From the NCBI GenBank assembly GCA_002989075.1, contig PSQN01000016.1, forward strand, positions 1,407,346-1,471,345: a stretch of DNA of 64,000 bases, written 5' to 3'. The translations under genes were made by a program, and so were the position numbers. Source of the DNA: Arthonia radiata (Eukaryota > Ascomycota > Arthoniomycetes > Arthoniales > Arthoniaceae). The notes beneath the pieces were generated by a model. The model saw only the letters and a list, made by a program, of their open reading frames with translations. It did no database searches and was not told the DNA's origin. Shown piece by piece: positions 12,231 through 22,188 of the stretch (positions are counted from its first letter, which is position 1; each line of letters starts with the position of its first letter).

Positions 12231-12959
12231 ATGGCTTCCTGGGCGCAAGTCCGCACCCAGGCCCGGCAGCTTGAGGGACAGGTATGAAGGCAGACGAGTT
12301 CCAGATACGAAGAACAAGAAAGCTGATTCACACGCGTTGGCTAGACAGAAACTCTTCTACCTCAATATGGCCAATTCGCAACCCTCTCAGATGTCGCGAC
12401 TACCCCAACCGACGAAGAACGATCCCTTGAGCAGCAATTAGACGACATCCTCGATCGGCGCACCACCATCATACGACAACTGGAAGATCACAAAAACTCT
12501 TCAGAACCCTCGGAGAAGCAAAAGCGCAGTGGCTACTACAAGCTGCACGAGCAAAAGCTCAAAGACAATCAATCACGCTTCACCAACCACAAGTCACACA
12601 TTCACCAGAAACGGCAATATGCACAGCTCATGAAGGGCGTGCATCGAGACGCAGTCAATTATCGAGCCGCGGACCCCGCGACTGCGGAGTCAGAGTATAT
12701 GTTGCAAGAAAGAGGGCGCGTAGATCGGAGCAACGAAGAGGCGGACAGCCTATTGGCGCGAGCTTATGCTGTTAACGAAGGGATGGGACTGCAGAGAGAG
12801 CAGCTCGAACGGATACGAAGGAAAGCGCTGGATGTGGCCGGCATGGTACCTGGCGTTAATGGACTGATAGGACGCATCGCATCAAAGCGAAGGAGGGATG
12901 GCGTTATACTGGGCAGCTTCATTGCGCTGTGTTGTTTGGTGGTATTCTTCATATCTTAA
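12231..12959 (+). CDS. GOS1: Golgi v-SNARE GOS1 (GS28)
   Basis: Exon 1 is 12231-12281 and exon 2 is 12345-12959, giving 221 residues, the usual size. The conserved family start MASWAQVRTQARQLEGQ is encoded by exon 1. The rest has an N-terminal helical region (EEQLDDILDRRTTIIRQL-like), a SNARE motif beginning near DPATAESEYMLQERGRVDRS and centred on YAVNEGMGLQREQLERIRRK, then VNGLIGRIASKRRRDGVILG and a C-terminal anchor (FIALCCLVVFFIS). GOS1 is a Qb-SNARE for intra-Golgi and endosome-to-Golgi fusion, with Sed5, Ykt6 and Sft1 as partners in yeast. It converges with ATP10, with 80 bp between the stops. Confidence 0.92.
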
Positions 12960-13039
12960 AGTGGTATACGAGCCGAGCCACGGCGGTTGGAACTTCGAGA
13001 ATATGAGACAATTGCCCGACGCCAGGACTTTACTTCGAT

Positions 13040-14196
13040 CTACGAAGCTGCAAGAGCTTGCTTGCGCCTTGTCTCGAGCTCTTCGTCTTTGGCGATTCTG
13101 CTTGGCTGTCGCGGTTCTTCTCGCCGCACGCCACGTTGGACACCCCGGGCTTCATCCACAAGCCGCCGCACGCAACGTACCAGACTTTCCCTCTCCTCCG
13201 GCTTTGCATAGCCGTTCGCAGCCCAACGAACTCGACATTGGCCGTCCACAAGATAAATATATCCGACTTTGCTATTCCACATCGCCAGCGCGTCTCTTAT
13301 CTCATCATCCAATCCCCTTCGATTCAGAAAGTATGTTCCCCAGCGCTGTTTTGGAAGCATTTTGCGCAATCGACCGAAGAACAACCGTACCATGAGCGCT
13401 TTCAGCGGATTTTCTTCCACATTCACCGTAACGTGCTGCGCAAGGTCCTTCGCTGGCTCATAGGCCTCCATCACCTCCGCCAATGCTGGGTTCTCCGTCT
13501 TCGACACGAAGCTCTGCACCTGCGAGTCCGCCCACGTGGTATGCACCATGCTGATGAGACTGATTTTGCCCCGCAGCTTCTCCGTCGTCTGTCCCCATTT
13601 CTTGCCCCAGCCAATGCCTCTCCCTTCCAAGGTCATGCCTTCAAGGTTGGGAAAATAAAGTGCGACACCGCTTTTGAAGGGTGTAGAGGGTGCCAGAATG
13701 CTCTTGCCCTTATGTATCTTGCCCAGATTGCCCACGTCTCGCCAGTAGTTTCTCTCAAACACATCGCTCATGAGCTTGGCTTGCCGCTTCTTGTGCTGCT
13801 CGTAGGATGCAAAGTCGTCGCGCTTCTGCGTGAGCGTACGAGTATCTCGACCGGTGTTCTGGCCAGGCTTCGGCGGGTAAGGGAGACCGAGTGGGCGAAA
13901 AAGCGGACGTGGTTGGAGCTCGCCATCACGGCGGCGTGAGTGATTGTACTGTAGGCAGTGTCAGCCAGCTCTGCTTTATTACATTACCCGACATGATGAT
14001 GTGTGCTCGCGATCCGCTGCATACATGCTTCAAACCTTACCTCAGGCGTTAGATATTGCTTCTCTGAGTAGGGTTTGGTGGCAGAGAATGCTCTTCGCGA
14101 ACATCGCTCGCGGACTATTGCCGACGATCTAGAAGCAAGAGAAGTACGGTTCAGCGCGCGTAGTAAACGAGGTGACGGTATATAAGACGTAGACAT
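13040..14196 (-). CDS. ATP10: Mitochondrial ATP synthase assembly factor ATP10
   Basis: Exon 1 is 14196-14041 and exon 2 is 13948-13040 (354 residues). Exon 1 encodes an Arg/Ser-rich mitochondrial presequence (SPRLLRALNRTSLASRSS, RERCSRRAFSATKPY). Exon 2 opens with the family signature PLGLPYPPKPGQNTGRDTR and continues with ILAPSTPFKSGVALYFPN, KISLISMVHTTWADSQ and GYIYLVDGQCRVRWAANG. ATP10 is an inner-membrane chaperone needed to incorporate subunit 6 into the Fo sector. The reading frame continues upstream to 14298, but the ATG at 14196 gives the better targeting peptide. Confidence 0.9.
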
Positions 14197-14822
14197 TGTG
14201 AAAGCGACCAGACTAACGGGATTATTGTCATGCTTCAAGCTCAATCTGAGGGATTGATATGCTCGTGTATTGCCTAAAGAGGAAACATATTGAGACATCC
14301 GGTAAAGCGTGCAATAGAGGGGAGTGAGAGCGTACTCCGTATTGTCTCGCGTTTTTCTCTACCAAATGACTGCGTGTTGAGAGCAGCAAGCGAAATTACA
14401 GAAAGCGAAACACCTTCAGGTTCATATACTGTGAGCTGTTTCCTTATTCTCGTTCAATTTGTAAACCCTAACAGACCCTAGTTCGAGGATGGCGTGATAC
14501 TCAACCCTCATTGCTGTTCAAAATTCGATATATATGGTAATCTCAGCGGGCGAAATCATCAAGGGCATCCTGCAAGAACTGACGCGCACAATCAAAATGC
14601 TACCCGCACACCGTTGGAACATTATGTAGGTGCACAGAGATAGATTTCTCCAGCGTCAGTTCGGTGTACTCGTCAGCTTGAGGCTGTAGTGCGTCAGTGG
14701 CGATACACTCGCAGTGCCCGGGGTACTTACTTGCTCTATGGTCGAAATCGTTTGTTGGCTTCTCGCTGCGCTGGACTGCCTCTTCTTCTTGCCCCTATCC
14801 AAAGACTTGACTGGAGGTTCGA

Positions 14823-17069
14823 TCAAAACAGGTTCATCGCGTCCGATGCGACCATCAACCTGCCCGCTGTGCAGCGACCTCTGCTTGCTACTTTCGGTTG
14901 CTGGCGAAGACGGTGCAGCATGACCAACAATTCTGGACTCAAAATCTGCGCCAAATCAGCAAACGGCGCTCGACTTTGCTCTAGAGACTGTCTTTGGGCA
15001 AGTTTGCAGGACTGCTGAGGAACAACAGCATAACTTCCGTCAACAGCAGCGCTTTGGAAAGTAAACGTTGCGCAAGGTTGACACTTACCTACCGGCTTTC
15101 CTGAGCCTGTCAGAAACACCTTGATCATATTCTTTTGGCCCTTGACAATGGCCTGCTGCAGAGCTCCATGGATCGCGATTTCTGATGTCTTTCCAGGCGC
15201 ACTGAGAATCGCTTGTAGAGCTCTAGGCCTGCCAGCGAACGCCGCAAGCTCGAGAGCGCTGCCGAAGAAGCCCTGAACATCGTTGACATCTGCACCTTTC
15301 TCAATGAGCATCATCACAATGGACTCATTGCCCTCGACTGCGGCCCCCTGAAGCGGTGTCCCAAAGAGAACGTCCTCAGTGACCTTGAGATCCAAAGACG
15401 CTTTGCGATCCATCAACAGTCGGCATACTTCTTCATAGCCACCTGCAAGCGCAGCACAAAGCGGCGTTCCGAGTGCTTTATCGCCTATATCGGCAATTGC
15501 ACCAGCATTCAGCAGTTTTCTAACAATTTCCGTATGACCACGTCTTGCAGCATTGCGGAGGGCCGCGCCATTCTGAGCATCTAATCGTGGCTTATGAGCC
15601 AACAGCCAATCAACGACTTGTACATGCCCTCCAAGAGAAGCCGCTGCAAGGGGTGTGCCCAACAACCCTCCCTCGGCATCAAGAATAAATCCACATGTGC
15701 GGAGATGTTTTTTCACTTTGGCGATGTTGCCCGCAAGAGCGGCCATTCGGAGCGCAGCACCCTTTTCTGACATTTTAGATGACCGCTTCGCTCTGAAGGG
15801 TTTGGTCGACAGATGGCGCGGATGTTCGGGTAAGTCAATGTCCCACCAAAGCTTCCGGTCGTGACTCTGGTGCTCTTCAAGATTATTCTCACACCAGATG
15901 TGCAGAGTTCGCTTTCTCCATTGCTCGATACCGTTCCTGGGTATTTGCCGGTGGACGTCCCTGGCACTACACCCCGGATCACAATCGCAATCTGCGCTAT
16001 TCATCGCCTTAAAGTCATTTTCTGCGGCTTGCAGCTGGTTAAGTTTCAGCTTCGTCCATTGAACGTCGGGATGATCCCAGTCAGCGTAAGGCGCTCGTTG
16101 TATCCTTGGATCATCGAACATGAACCGTAGCTCAGACAAAATCTGATTTAAAAGAGCGCGGGCTTGGTTTGACTTCTTCTGAGCCACATAGACCATGGAA
16201 AGACTGGCCATGGTATGCAAAGTCTCCAGATGTGCAAGCCCCATGGCATTCTTCTGGGCAGCCAGCGTCGTCAACAAGATTGGCTCGGCTTCATTGATTC
16301 TGGCTTGAAATCGCAGGGACACTGCCAACTTATGGGCCGTGCGAAGCGTGTACGGGTGTTTTGCGCCTACCATCTTCGCTAATCCGCTCAACGACCGCCT
16401 CAAAATTTTCTCGGCGAGTTGATGACGTCTTCTTTTGATCAAAATCGCTCCGAGATCAGACTCCATTCTCAACGTGAAGACCGAACCATTCCCAAGCTCG
16501 GACGAAAGCTTATGACATGCCCTAACGACATCACGACACCTGATCTCACACTCAGACAAGTGCCCTTGATCTGATAGGACTTTGGCGTAAATACTGACCA
16601 AGGTGATCCCTGTGACAGTATGCAGTGGCTCAGCTGGCATGGCTTCTAGTATCTCTTGAAGTAACGCCTTAGCTTCGTCGTATCTCCCCATATGTCGAAG
16701 GATGCGCGCGCGATTGCCAGCGCAGGTTTGAGTTATGCTATGCGATTCACCCAGATCTGGACACCGGATCATCTCTATCCATACAGTCGCGCTGAGATCA
16801 TCCGCAACAGCAAAATTGCAGAGATTCATCAACATGACCGCTTGCCGACTCTTGCAGAAGAGTAAGAAGGCCTTGGTTCTTGGCTCATCCTCGCTGTTGG
16901 CGATCTTTTGGATGACTTTGTGGTACAATTCCTCGGCGACGACATATTGCCCGTTACTGTCCCGTGCTAATGCTTCGGCAAAGTCTCCGTTCGAAACGCC
17001 CTTTACTTGATCGGTGATTTCGGACAAGCTCAGACTGCGTTCATTGATAAGTCGCGATTCGCTACCCAT
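14823..17069 (-). CDS. TPR and ankyrin-repeat protein
   Basis: An open frame of 748 codons starts at ATG 17069. Residues 25-330 are helical TPR-like pairs (AEELYHKVIQKIA, GRYDEAKALLQEILEAMP, QLAEKILRRSLSGLAK, NEAEPILLTTLAAQKNAM, KSNQARALLNQILSELR). Residues 430-640 contain about six ankyrin repeats with GTPLAAASLGGHVQVVDWLL, AALRNAARRGHTEIVRKLL and GTPLCAALAGGYEEVCRLL. Both are interaction modules, the repeat types found at the C terminus of fungal NOD-like proteins, but no NACHT or NB-ARC domain is visible. A consensus GTAAGT donor near 15088 suggests the 3' end may be spliced, giving a shorter, different tail than the read-through frame. It diverges from a HET-domain gene 858 bp away. Confidence 0.8.
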   Translation of the reverse strand: MGSESRLINERSLSLSEITDQVKGVSNGDFAEALARDSNGQYVVAEELYHKVIQKIANSEDEPRTKAFLLFCKSRQAVMLMNLCNFAVADDLSATVWIEMIRCPDLGESHSITQTCAGNRARILRHMGRYDEAKALLQEILEAMPAEPLHTVTGITLVSIYAKVLSDQGHLSECEIRCRDVVRACHKLSSELGNGSVFTLRMESDLGAILIKRRRHQLAEKILRRSLSGLAKMVGAKHPYTLRTAHKLAVSLRFQARINEAEPILLTTLAAQKNAMGLAHLETLHTMASLSMVYVAQKKSNQARALLNQILSELRFMFDDPRIQRAPYADWDHPDVQWTKLKLNQLQAAENDFKAMNSADCDCDPGCSARDVHRQIPRNGIEQWRKRTLHIWCENNLEEHQSHDRKLWWDIDLPEHPRHLSTKPFRAKRSSKMSEKGAALRMAALAGNIAKVKKHLRTCGFILDAEGGLLGTPLAAASLGGHVQVVDWLLAHKPRLDAQNGAALRNAARRGHTEIVRKLLNAGAIADIGDKALGTPLCAALAGGYEEVCRLLMDRKASLDLKVTEDVLFGTPLQGAAVEGNESIVMMLIEKGADVNDVQGFFGSALELAAFAGRPRALQAILSAPGKTSEIAIHGALQQAIVKGQKNMIKVFLTGSGKPVGKCQPCATFTFQSAAVDGSYAVVPQQSCKLAQRQSLEQSRAPFADLAQILSPELLVMLHRLRQQPKVASRGRCTAGRLMVASDAMNLF

Positions 17070-17926
17070 TTCTTGATCAGCAGTGCCGCGTTGGAAGTTT
17101 GGATATACCTTGAAGATAACACATTACAGCAGTAAAGGCCGAATCATTCCGCTGAAACTGGGGTATAACGTACAGTCTGCTGCATTTGAGTAGCTTTCCC
17201 GCAAGGATTTGGGCAGCGAACATTGTTGTACCCTCTAACATCGTTAGACGCTATGGCCCAGCAAAGTTGGGACCCCCCATGATATTTCTGCACTGAGTAG
17301 TAGGCCAGCTTGCAGATTCAAGCGCGCGCAAAAGGTCGGCTGTTCCGGGTGGGGGCGGTGCGACGGGTCAAACATGATTCAGGCAAATGGATGAATTCTC
17401 GGCGTCCAGATTAGTGGAGCCGTACCGCTCGTTTATGAGATACATGCAAGATATCGGCGTTGATCCAATGAGCGTGACAATGGCACAAGGCTGGCATTTG
17501 GCACGCGGCTCTGCGGACGGTACGTATCGCCTAGGCCTCATCTTCCAGTTTACACATATGGCTGACACGGCTCGCACCTTAATAGAAGACATTGCCAGAT
17601 ATTATGCAATTCGCATTTTCAAAGGGCCAAAATGTAACGGGCAAGTATTCAATAAAATTGCAAAGATATCCGCGCCGGTACTATAGTCGAGCTCTACACA
17701 GCCCGACCGTATGTGGCCATTGACGGCCTTGCAACAGACTATGGTCTAGGCGTTCAGATGCCACCGCAACTCCATGAAGATCGCTTTCCCTGCGGTGCAT
17801 TGCAATAATCTCGCAAGACTCTGATGGATTTGCTGTATCTCTGTCACGTCGTTTTCACAGCTAAATGCATGACTTCCATCATCACCATCCTTGCGACCGC
17901 CAGTCTATCCAATCTCAGGTGATACC
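17070..17926. other. Divergent intergenic region between TPR-ANK and HET genes
   Basis: It must hold both promoters. Overlapping open frames (17387-17686 plus; 17368-17592 minus) have no recognisable domain and could be relics. Confidence 0.4.
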
Positions 17927-20924
17927 ATGGATCACCTGGGACAGTATATTGGAGGAGGCCACAATTACTCGATTCGATGTTTCACAGACCGGCCTGAGCA
18001 CACTGGCAGCGACGAAACACACGTGGAAAGGTTCATGCAATTTCCAAGCCGCACGGAGTCGGAATGGGAATTCAAAGACGGTACATGGTACAACCCGCCC
18101 TTGAGCCGTGAACTCACGCTCAACAACCGCCCGGAATTTGGTAAAGAGTGGAAAGAGCGTCTCAGCGCAATAATACAACGGTGGCTCTTCTTCGAGCTGT
18201 TGCGAGCATTCTTCATCGACGATCCAACCTTCAAGCCCGAGTTGTTTCTGAGAATGGAAGGAGCGCAATATTACGTAACGACGGCCAAATTGAACTCGTT
18301 CATTGATACGTGGAGCAATAGCATTCAGCAAAACTCGCGTAACAGGACGTGGCGTATCATTCGTGCACAGGAAATTTTAGTAAAAGCTCGGACAATAGTG
18401 GCAACTTATTGCGCAGCGCGGGCAGAGCCGCCAAGTGACCCAATCTGGCCAGTCGATCCCCTGGTGGCTCTGTCGTTGATAATCCTTGGCGAGACACTAA
18501 CGAAAGCTTTGCTGAAGGTTGAGGAGAGCAAGGAGATTCAACAAGCCGGTTGGCGACACAATATCCTCGCTCACCAGGGCTGGGGTCACAGTTCTCGGGT
18601 GCTGCAGGATATTCGGACTAGGTGGCAAATAGAAGATGGTGGCTCATGCCAAAAATTGGACAATTTATGCACTACCTTTCGTGGGACAACCATGGGTTTA
18701 CTATTGGCCGCAGCAGATCCTCCGCTCTACTCCAACCATGGGTTCTGCGATGCCAGCCAGTGCAGAGCGAAGCAAAAATCAAAGACGGACAGGCAGGTGA
18801 ACAAGCTGGTAGTTTCCAATTTTCAACTTAGCTCCGAAGAAGAACGAGGGCGCAACGCTGAGAAAGCGGTCCAACTACTCACTGACGTCGCGAGACCAAC
18901 CCGACCAGAGCCCGAGCACCATGTCACATGCACAGACTCCAGCTGTAAGCGTCACCAGGTCCGTGGCGATGACATCTTGAACATCATCAAAGGCAGCAAG
19001 GTACCCCTCTTCAGTCTTGACCGTGACACAGAAACGCTCAGAGTTCATGATGACTGTACTCTACGCGACCAGTTCGTCGTCTTCTCACATGCCTGGTTAG
19101 ACGGGTTCGGTAATGACAGGGAGCGAAATTTCATCTTCGACTGTAACCTCAGGTTCTTCGATGACATCTGTCGACGACTACTATCCACTCAGCGCAACGC
19201 GCCGGCTCCTAAATTCTGGCTTGACTCGCTTGGGATTCCCGAAGGAAAATCTGATACGGAACGAGCGCTCGCGATTAGACTCATTTACCGAATATACCGA
19301 AGCGCTAAGTGCACCGCAGTGCTCGATGCTGGTATGATGTATGGACCCAGGACGGATCTGACACTTCAGAAGGCCATGCGCGTTACTGCAAGCAACTGGA
19401 TTTCCAGAATCTGGACGCTTCAAGAGGCGTTCTTAAGCAGCGACTTGATTTTCGTATTTGGTGCAGATGGCGAAGATCTGAGCAATGTCAGCAATATTCG
19501 TGATGATCTTAAAGACGACAGCGCAAGTCATAGGTACTTATCTAGCGATGCTCGCGTATTCTATGATCGGATTCTGCGAGAAAAGAGAGACCGGTTGCCC
19601 GATGCAGCGGAAACGGACAGTACTCGTCACGTCACCCCGGATTTTGTGGCTCACGTTTACCAGGTACGTCATGAAGTTGGTGATAGCGACTGCTTGACGG
19701 GTTGGCTGGGCTGACTGCAGCCGAATTCCCGTCATCAAAGCGGTAAACTTTTAGAACACGAATGCTGACACTCACGTGACAGGCTGTGCAGTTCCGTGGC
19801 CAAGACAGCGAGCGGGATGAGACTTCTGCCTTAGCAATACTGTTCAATCTCAGCGCTTTTTTCGACAAAGACCCAGACAACCTGTCGGGTCCTTATACTG
19901 TTCCCGAAAAGCGCATGAGGCTCTTGATCGAATGTCTGTGTAGACTTGATCATAGGCAGTGCCCGATTCCTGCTGGGTTTGTGTTCCTGGACGTGGAGAA
20001 GCTGCCAATGGATGGCTTTCGATGGGCACCAAAAACGTGGTTAAATGGTCAAGAGCGTATAACGCCAGATCCTTTGAGGCTGACAAGCCCATCCACGCGC
20101 CTCATTCCAAATCATGGACTGGTAAGCATGATCCCCTCCAAATGTATGCATTTCACGACGCTCAGCGAGTCGTGGTCAAGGCCTCGCTGGTACGCGACCC
20201 ACCGGCTCCTCTGTACCAAAAATACTAACCCGGAATCTCATAGGAGGTCGAACTCCCGGGGATGACTTTACAAGCTGTATCTCAAGATGTTGACGCTATT
20301 GCTGAGTTCGGTCCACTAGTCATCATGAGCACCTCGGGGGTCAACGAGTGGTACTATGTTGAGACAACCAGCGACAGCCTTCCTACAGCTCGCATGATCC
20401 GTCATCGATGTTTAGCGATTATTACAATGACGAGTTCCGTGATCCAGCCAAAAGAGGTAGCCTTGTTAGTTGCAATCGACAACCCGCACGGGCCGTCTTG
20501 GTATGTCGAGATACTGGCTCACATAATCCTGCGAAGAGAGCACGACCCGGTAGGCCTTGCAGAGCTCGCAAGTCTTTTACACAAGCACAAACAAGGCGAA
20601 GACAATCAAGTTGCAATTTGTCCTACTACACCGTTTCTGTGTGGACAAGTTGTTCCGTCGGGCCAGAAATGGTGTATAGATGGAATGAGGCATGACACTC
20701 GTGAAGCAAGGGATGTGTCGTCGAGGGCACATTCGCGGCAAATCGTTGGTGAGCCGCGTGGGATGGCGGAATCACGACTCGGTATCGCACACCCCCCGAC
20801 CAGTGATAGCAGGTTTCAGAGGATCGGCACCTTCATCAACAGAAACTGGCGTAGAGCCAGAACCAATCTAAGTGAGCGATATCATCCAGAACAGGTTGGC
20901 GAAGCGACATCTCAATCTTTCTGA
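17927..20924 (+). CDS. HET-domain (heterokaryon incompatibility) protein
   Basis: Exons 17927-19663, 19783-20121 and 20244-20924 join in phase 0 to 918 residues. The frame is open upstream to 17891 but has no ATG before 17927. The N-terminal 380 residues are a helical, Trp-rich region of unknown role. The HET core spans about residues 384-515: FVVFSHAWLDGFGND, FWLDSLGIPEGKSD, AIRLIYRIYRSAKCTAVLD and ISRIWTLQEAFLSSDLIFVF. This is the variant of the clade that reads FSHxWxDG rather than LSYxWG. Exon 2 has the post-HET motif LPMDGFRWAPKTWL typical of that clade. HET domains trigger cell death on non-self contact in several fungi; the partner here is unknown. It converges with the next gene, with 25 bp between the stops. 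Confidence 0.85.
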
Positions 20925-20949
20925 AGTTCTGAACTCAATACTACACGGC

Positions 20950-22188
20950 TCATACTCGGACACTGTTGCACCCATCAGAACAGGTTGTCTCCGAATACCG
21001 ACTCAAGCTGTTCACAAGTCCCATCTTTAGTGCCCAATCCTTCTCTTTGGTATGGCTGAGCAGATCATCAGCCATATCTAGCCGGCGGTCGTATTTCTTG
21101 GGCTGGCTCTTCCGCTTGAGGACAAGCTTTTTCATGTGTAAAGAGTGTTGCAGCCCGTTGCTCAATGTCAACAATACAGCATTCGACATGAACAGAACAA
21201 GTAAGATTAATTTGCCGACTTGCGTACCGTTTCCAGCCAGCGCTGCGGAAAGATAGACCAAGACGGTAGCAAATCCTTCCATTGAGGTTTCTAGGAACTC
21301 GGCCTCCCGCAACCATTGGCCAGATGTGATGGCTTTAAGATCGTCTACAAGGCCTGAAATGCTAATCCAACGATCCTGGCTCAGTAAGATCAGGAGCTGC
21401 GCTACTGAACGATTCGGTCAGCCTAAAGCCAATACGCAGCTTCCACTACAATTTATCTTATCCAACTGAGCATATGGAGAGGTAAAATATTCATGGTGCA
21501 TGTCAGAGACATCCAAGGATCGGATGTTCACTCAGCTCGACTTACCTTGACCTGGCTCTTTGATACCGTGCCAGTTAGCGTCACATCGGCGTCGAATGAC
21601 GATAATGTTGAGCAAGCGGGCGGTGATTAGCATGGTAAAAATGCCGATGGTCCAGTAGTCTCGGATGATGGCGACAAACACCACGCTCAAAAAGCTTGCA
21701 AATGCAGTGCTGAGATAGGATGCTTGCGCTGCAAACGGACCGCAGAGATCGATATACCTCTGGTGTATTAGGAAGCGACGGGGATCGGCTTCGACTTGCA
21801 ACGGCGTTAGGTGTCCAGTCTTGCCGACGCTCTGCAGATACGCTACAGTTGCTTGATTTTCAACCCGGAATACATAATTGGTTGTCATATTCGCCGTAAT
21901 GGGGTACTCGCCTCCGTTAAGTGACGTCGCGTCTTGCTGTCTATGTATCCCGGGACATAGTACTATTGTGTCGAGGTAGGAAGCAGATCCAGTGGTGGCA
22001 GTCCTCCGTTGAATCACTCCAAGCTCTGCAAGGGTGATGAGTCCAGCAGCGTCTAATGCAACGTTTTGCAGCGCGTCGCGCGCCCAAGATCTGGGAGGTA
22101 TCATTACTGATCGCCGCGAGCTAACCCCATCGAACAGCGTAGTTTTGAGCTGCGATCTCTGTATAAGCGGCATCCGAATTGCACCCAT
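20950..22188 (-). CDS. Fungal polytopic membrane protein of unknown function
   Basis: Exon 1 is 22188-21546 and exon 2 is 21401-20950 (364 residues, phase-consistent). The N-terminal half is polar (residues 1-130). Hydrophobic segments follow: STAFASFLSVVFVAII, WTIGIFTMLITARLLNIIVI, then the conserved RRRCDANWHGIKEPGQ just before the intron. Exon 2 has LLILLSQDRWISISGLVDD, LKAITSGQWLREAEFLE, two more helices (FATVLVYLSAALAGNGTQ and GKLILLVLFMSNAVLLTL), PKKYDRRLDMADDLL and a tail with EKDWALKMGLVNSL. I recognise these as hallmarks of a fungal-specific integral membrane family seen in several Pezizomycotina, but I know of no assigned activity. A broken paralogue lies at 25559-26705. Confidence 0.75.

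Noticed and set aside
13058-13939. 293-codon plus-strand frame
   Set aside because: It overlaps ATP10 completely and starts at a non-ATG codon or in low-complexity sequence; ATP10 motifs are unambiguous on the minus strand.
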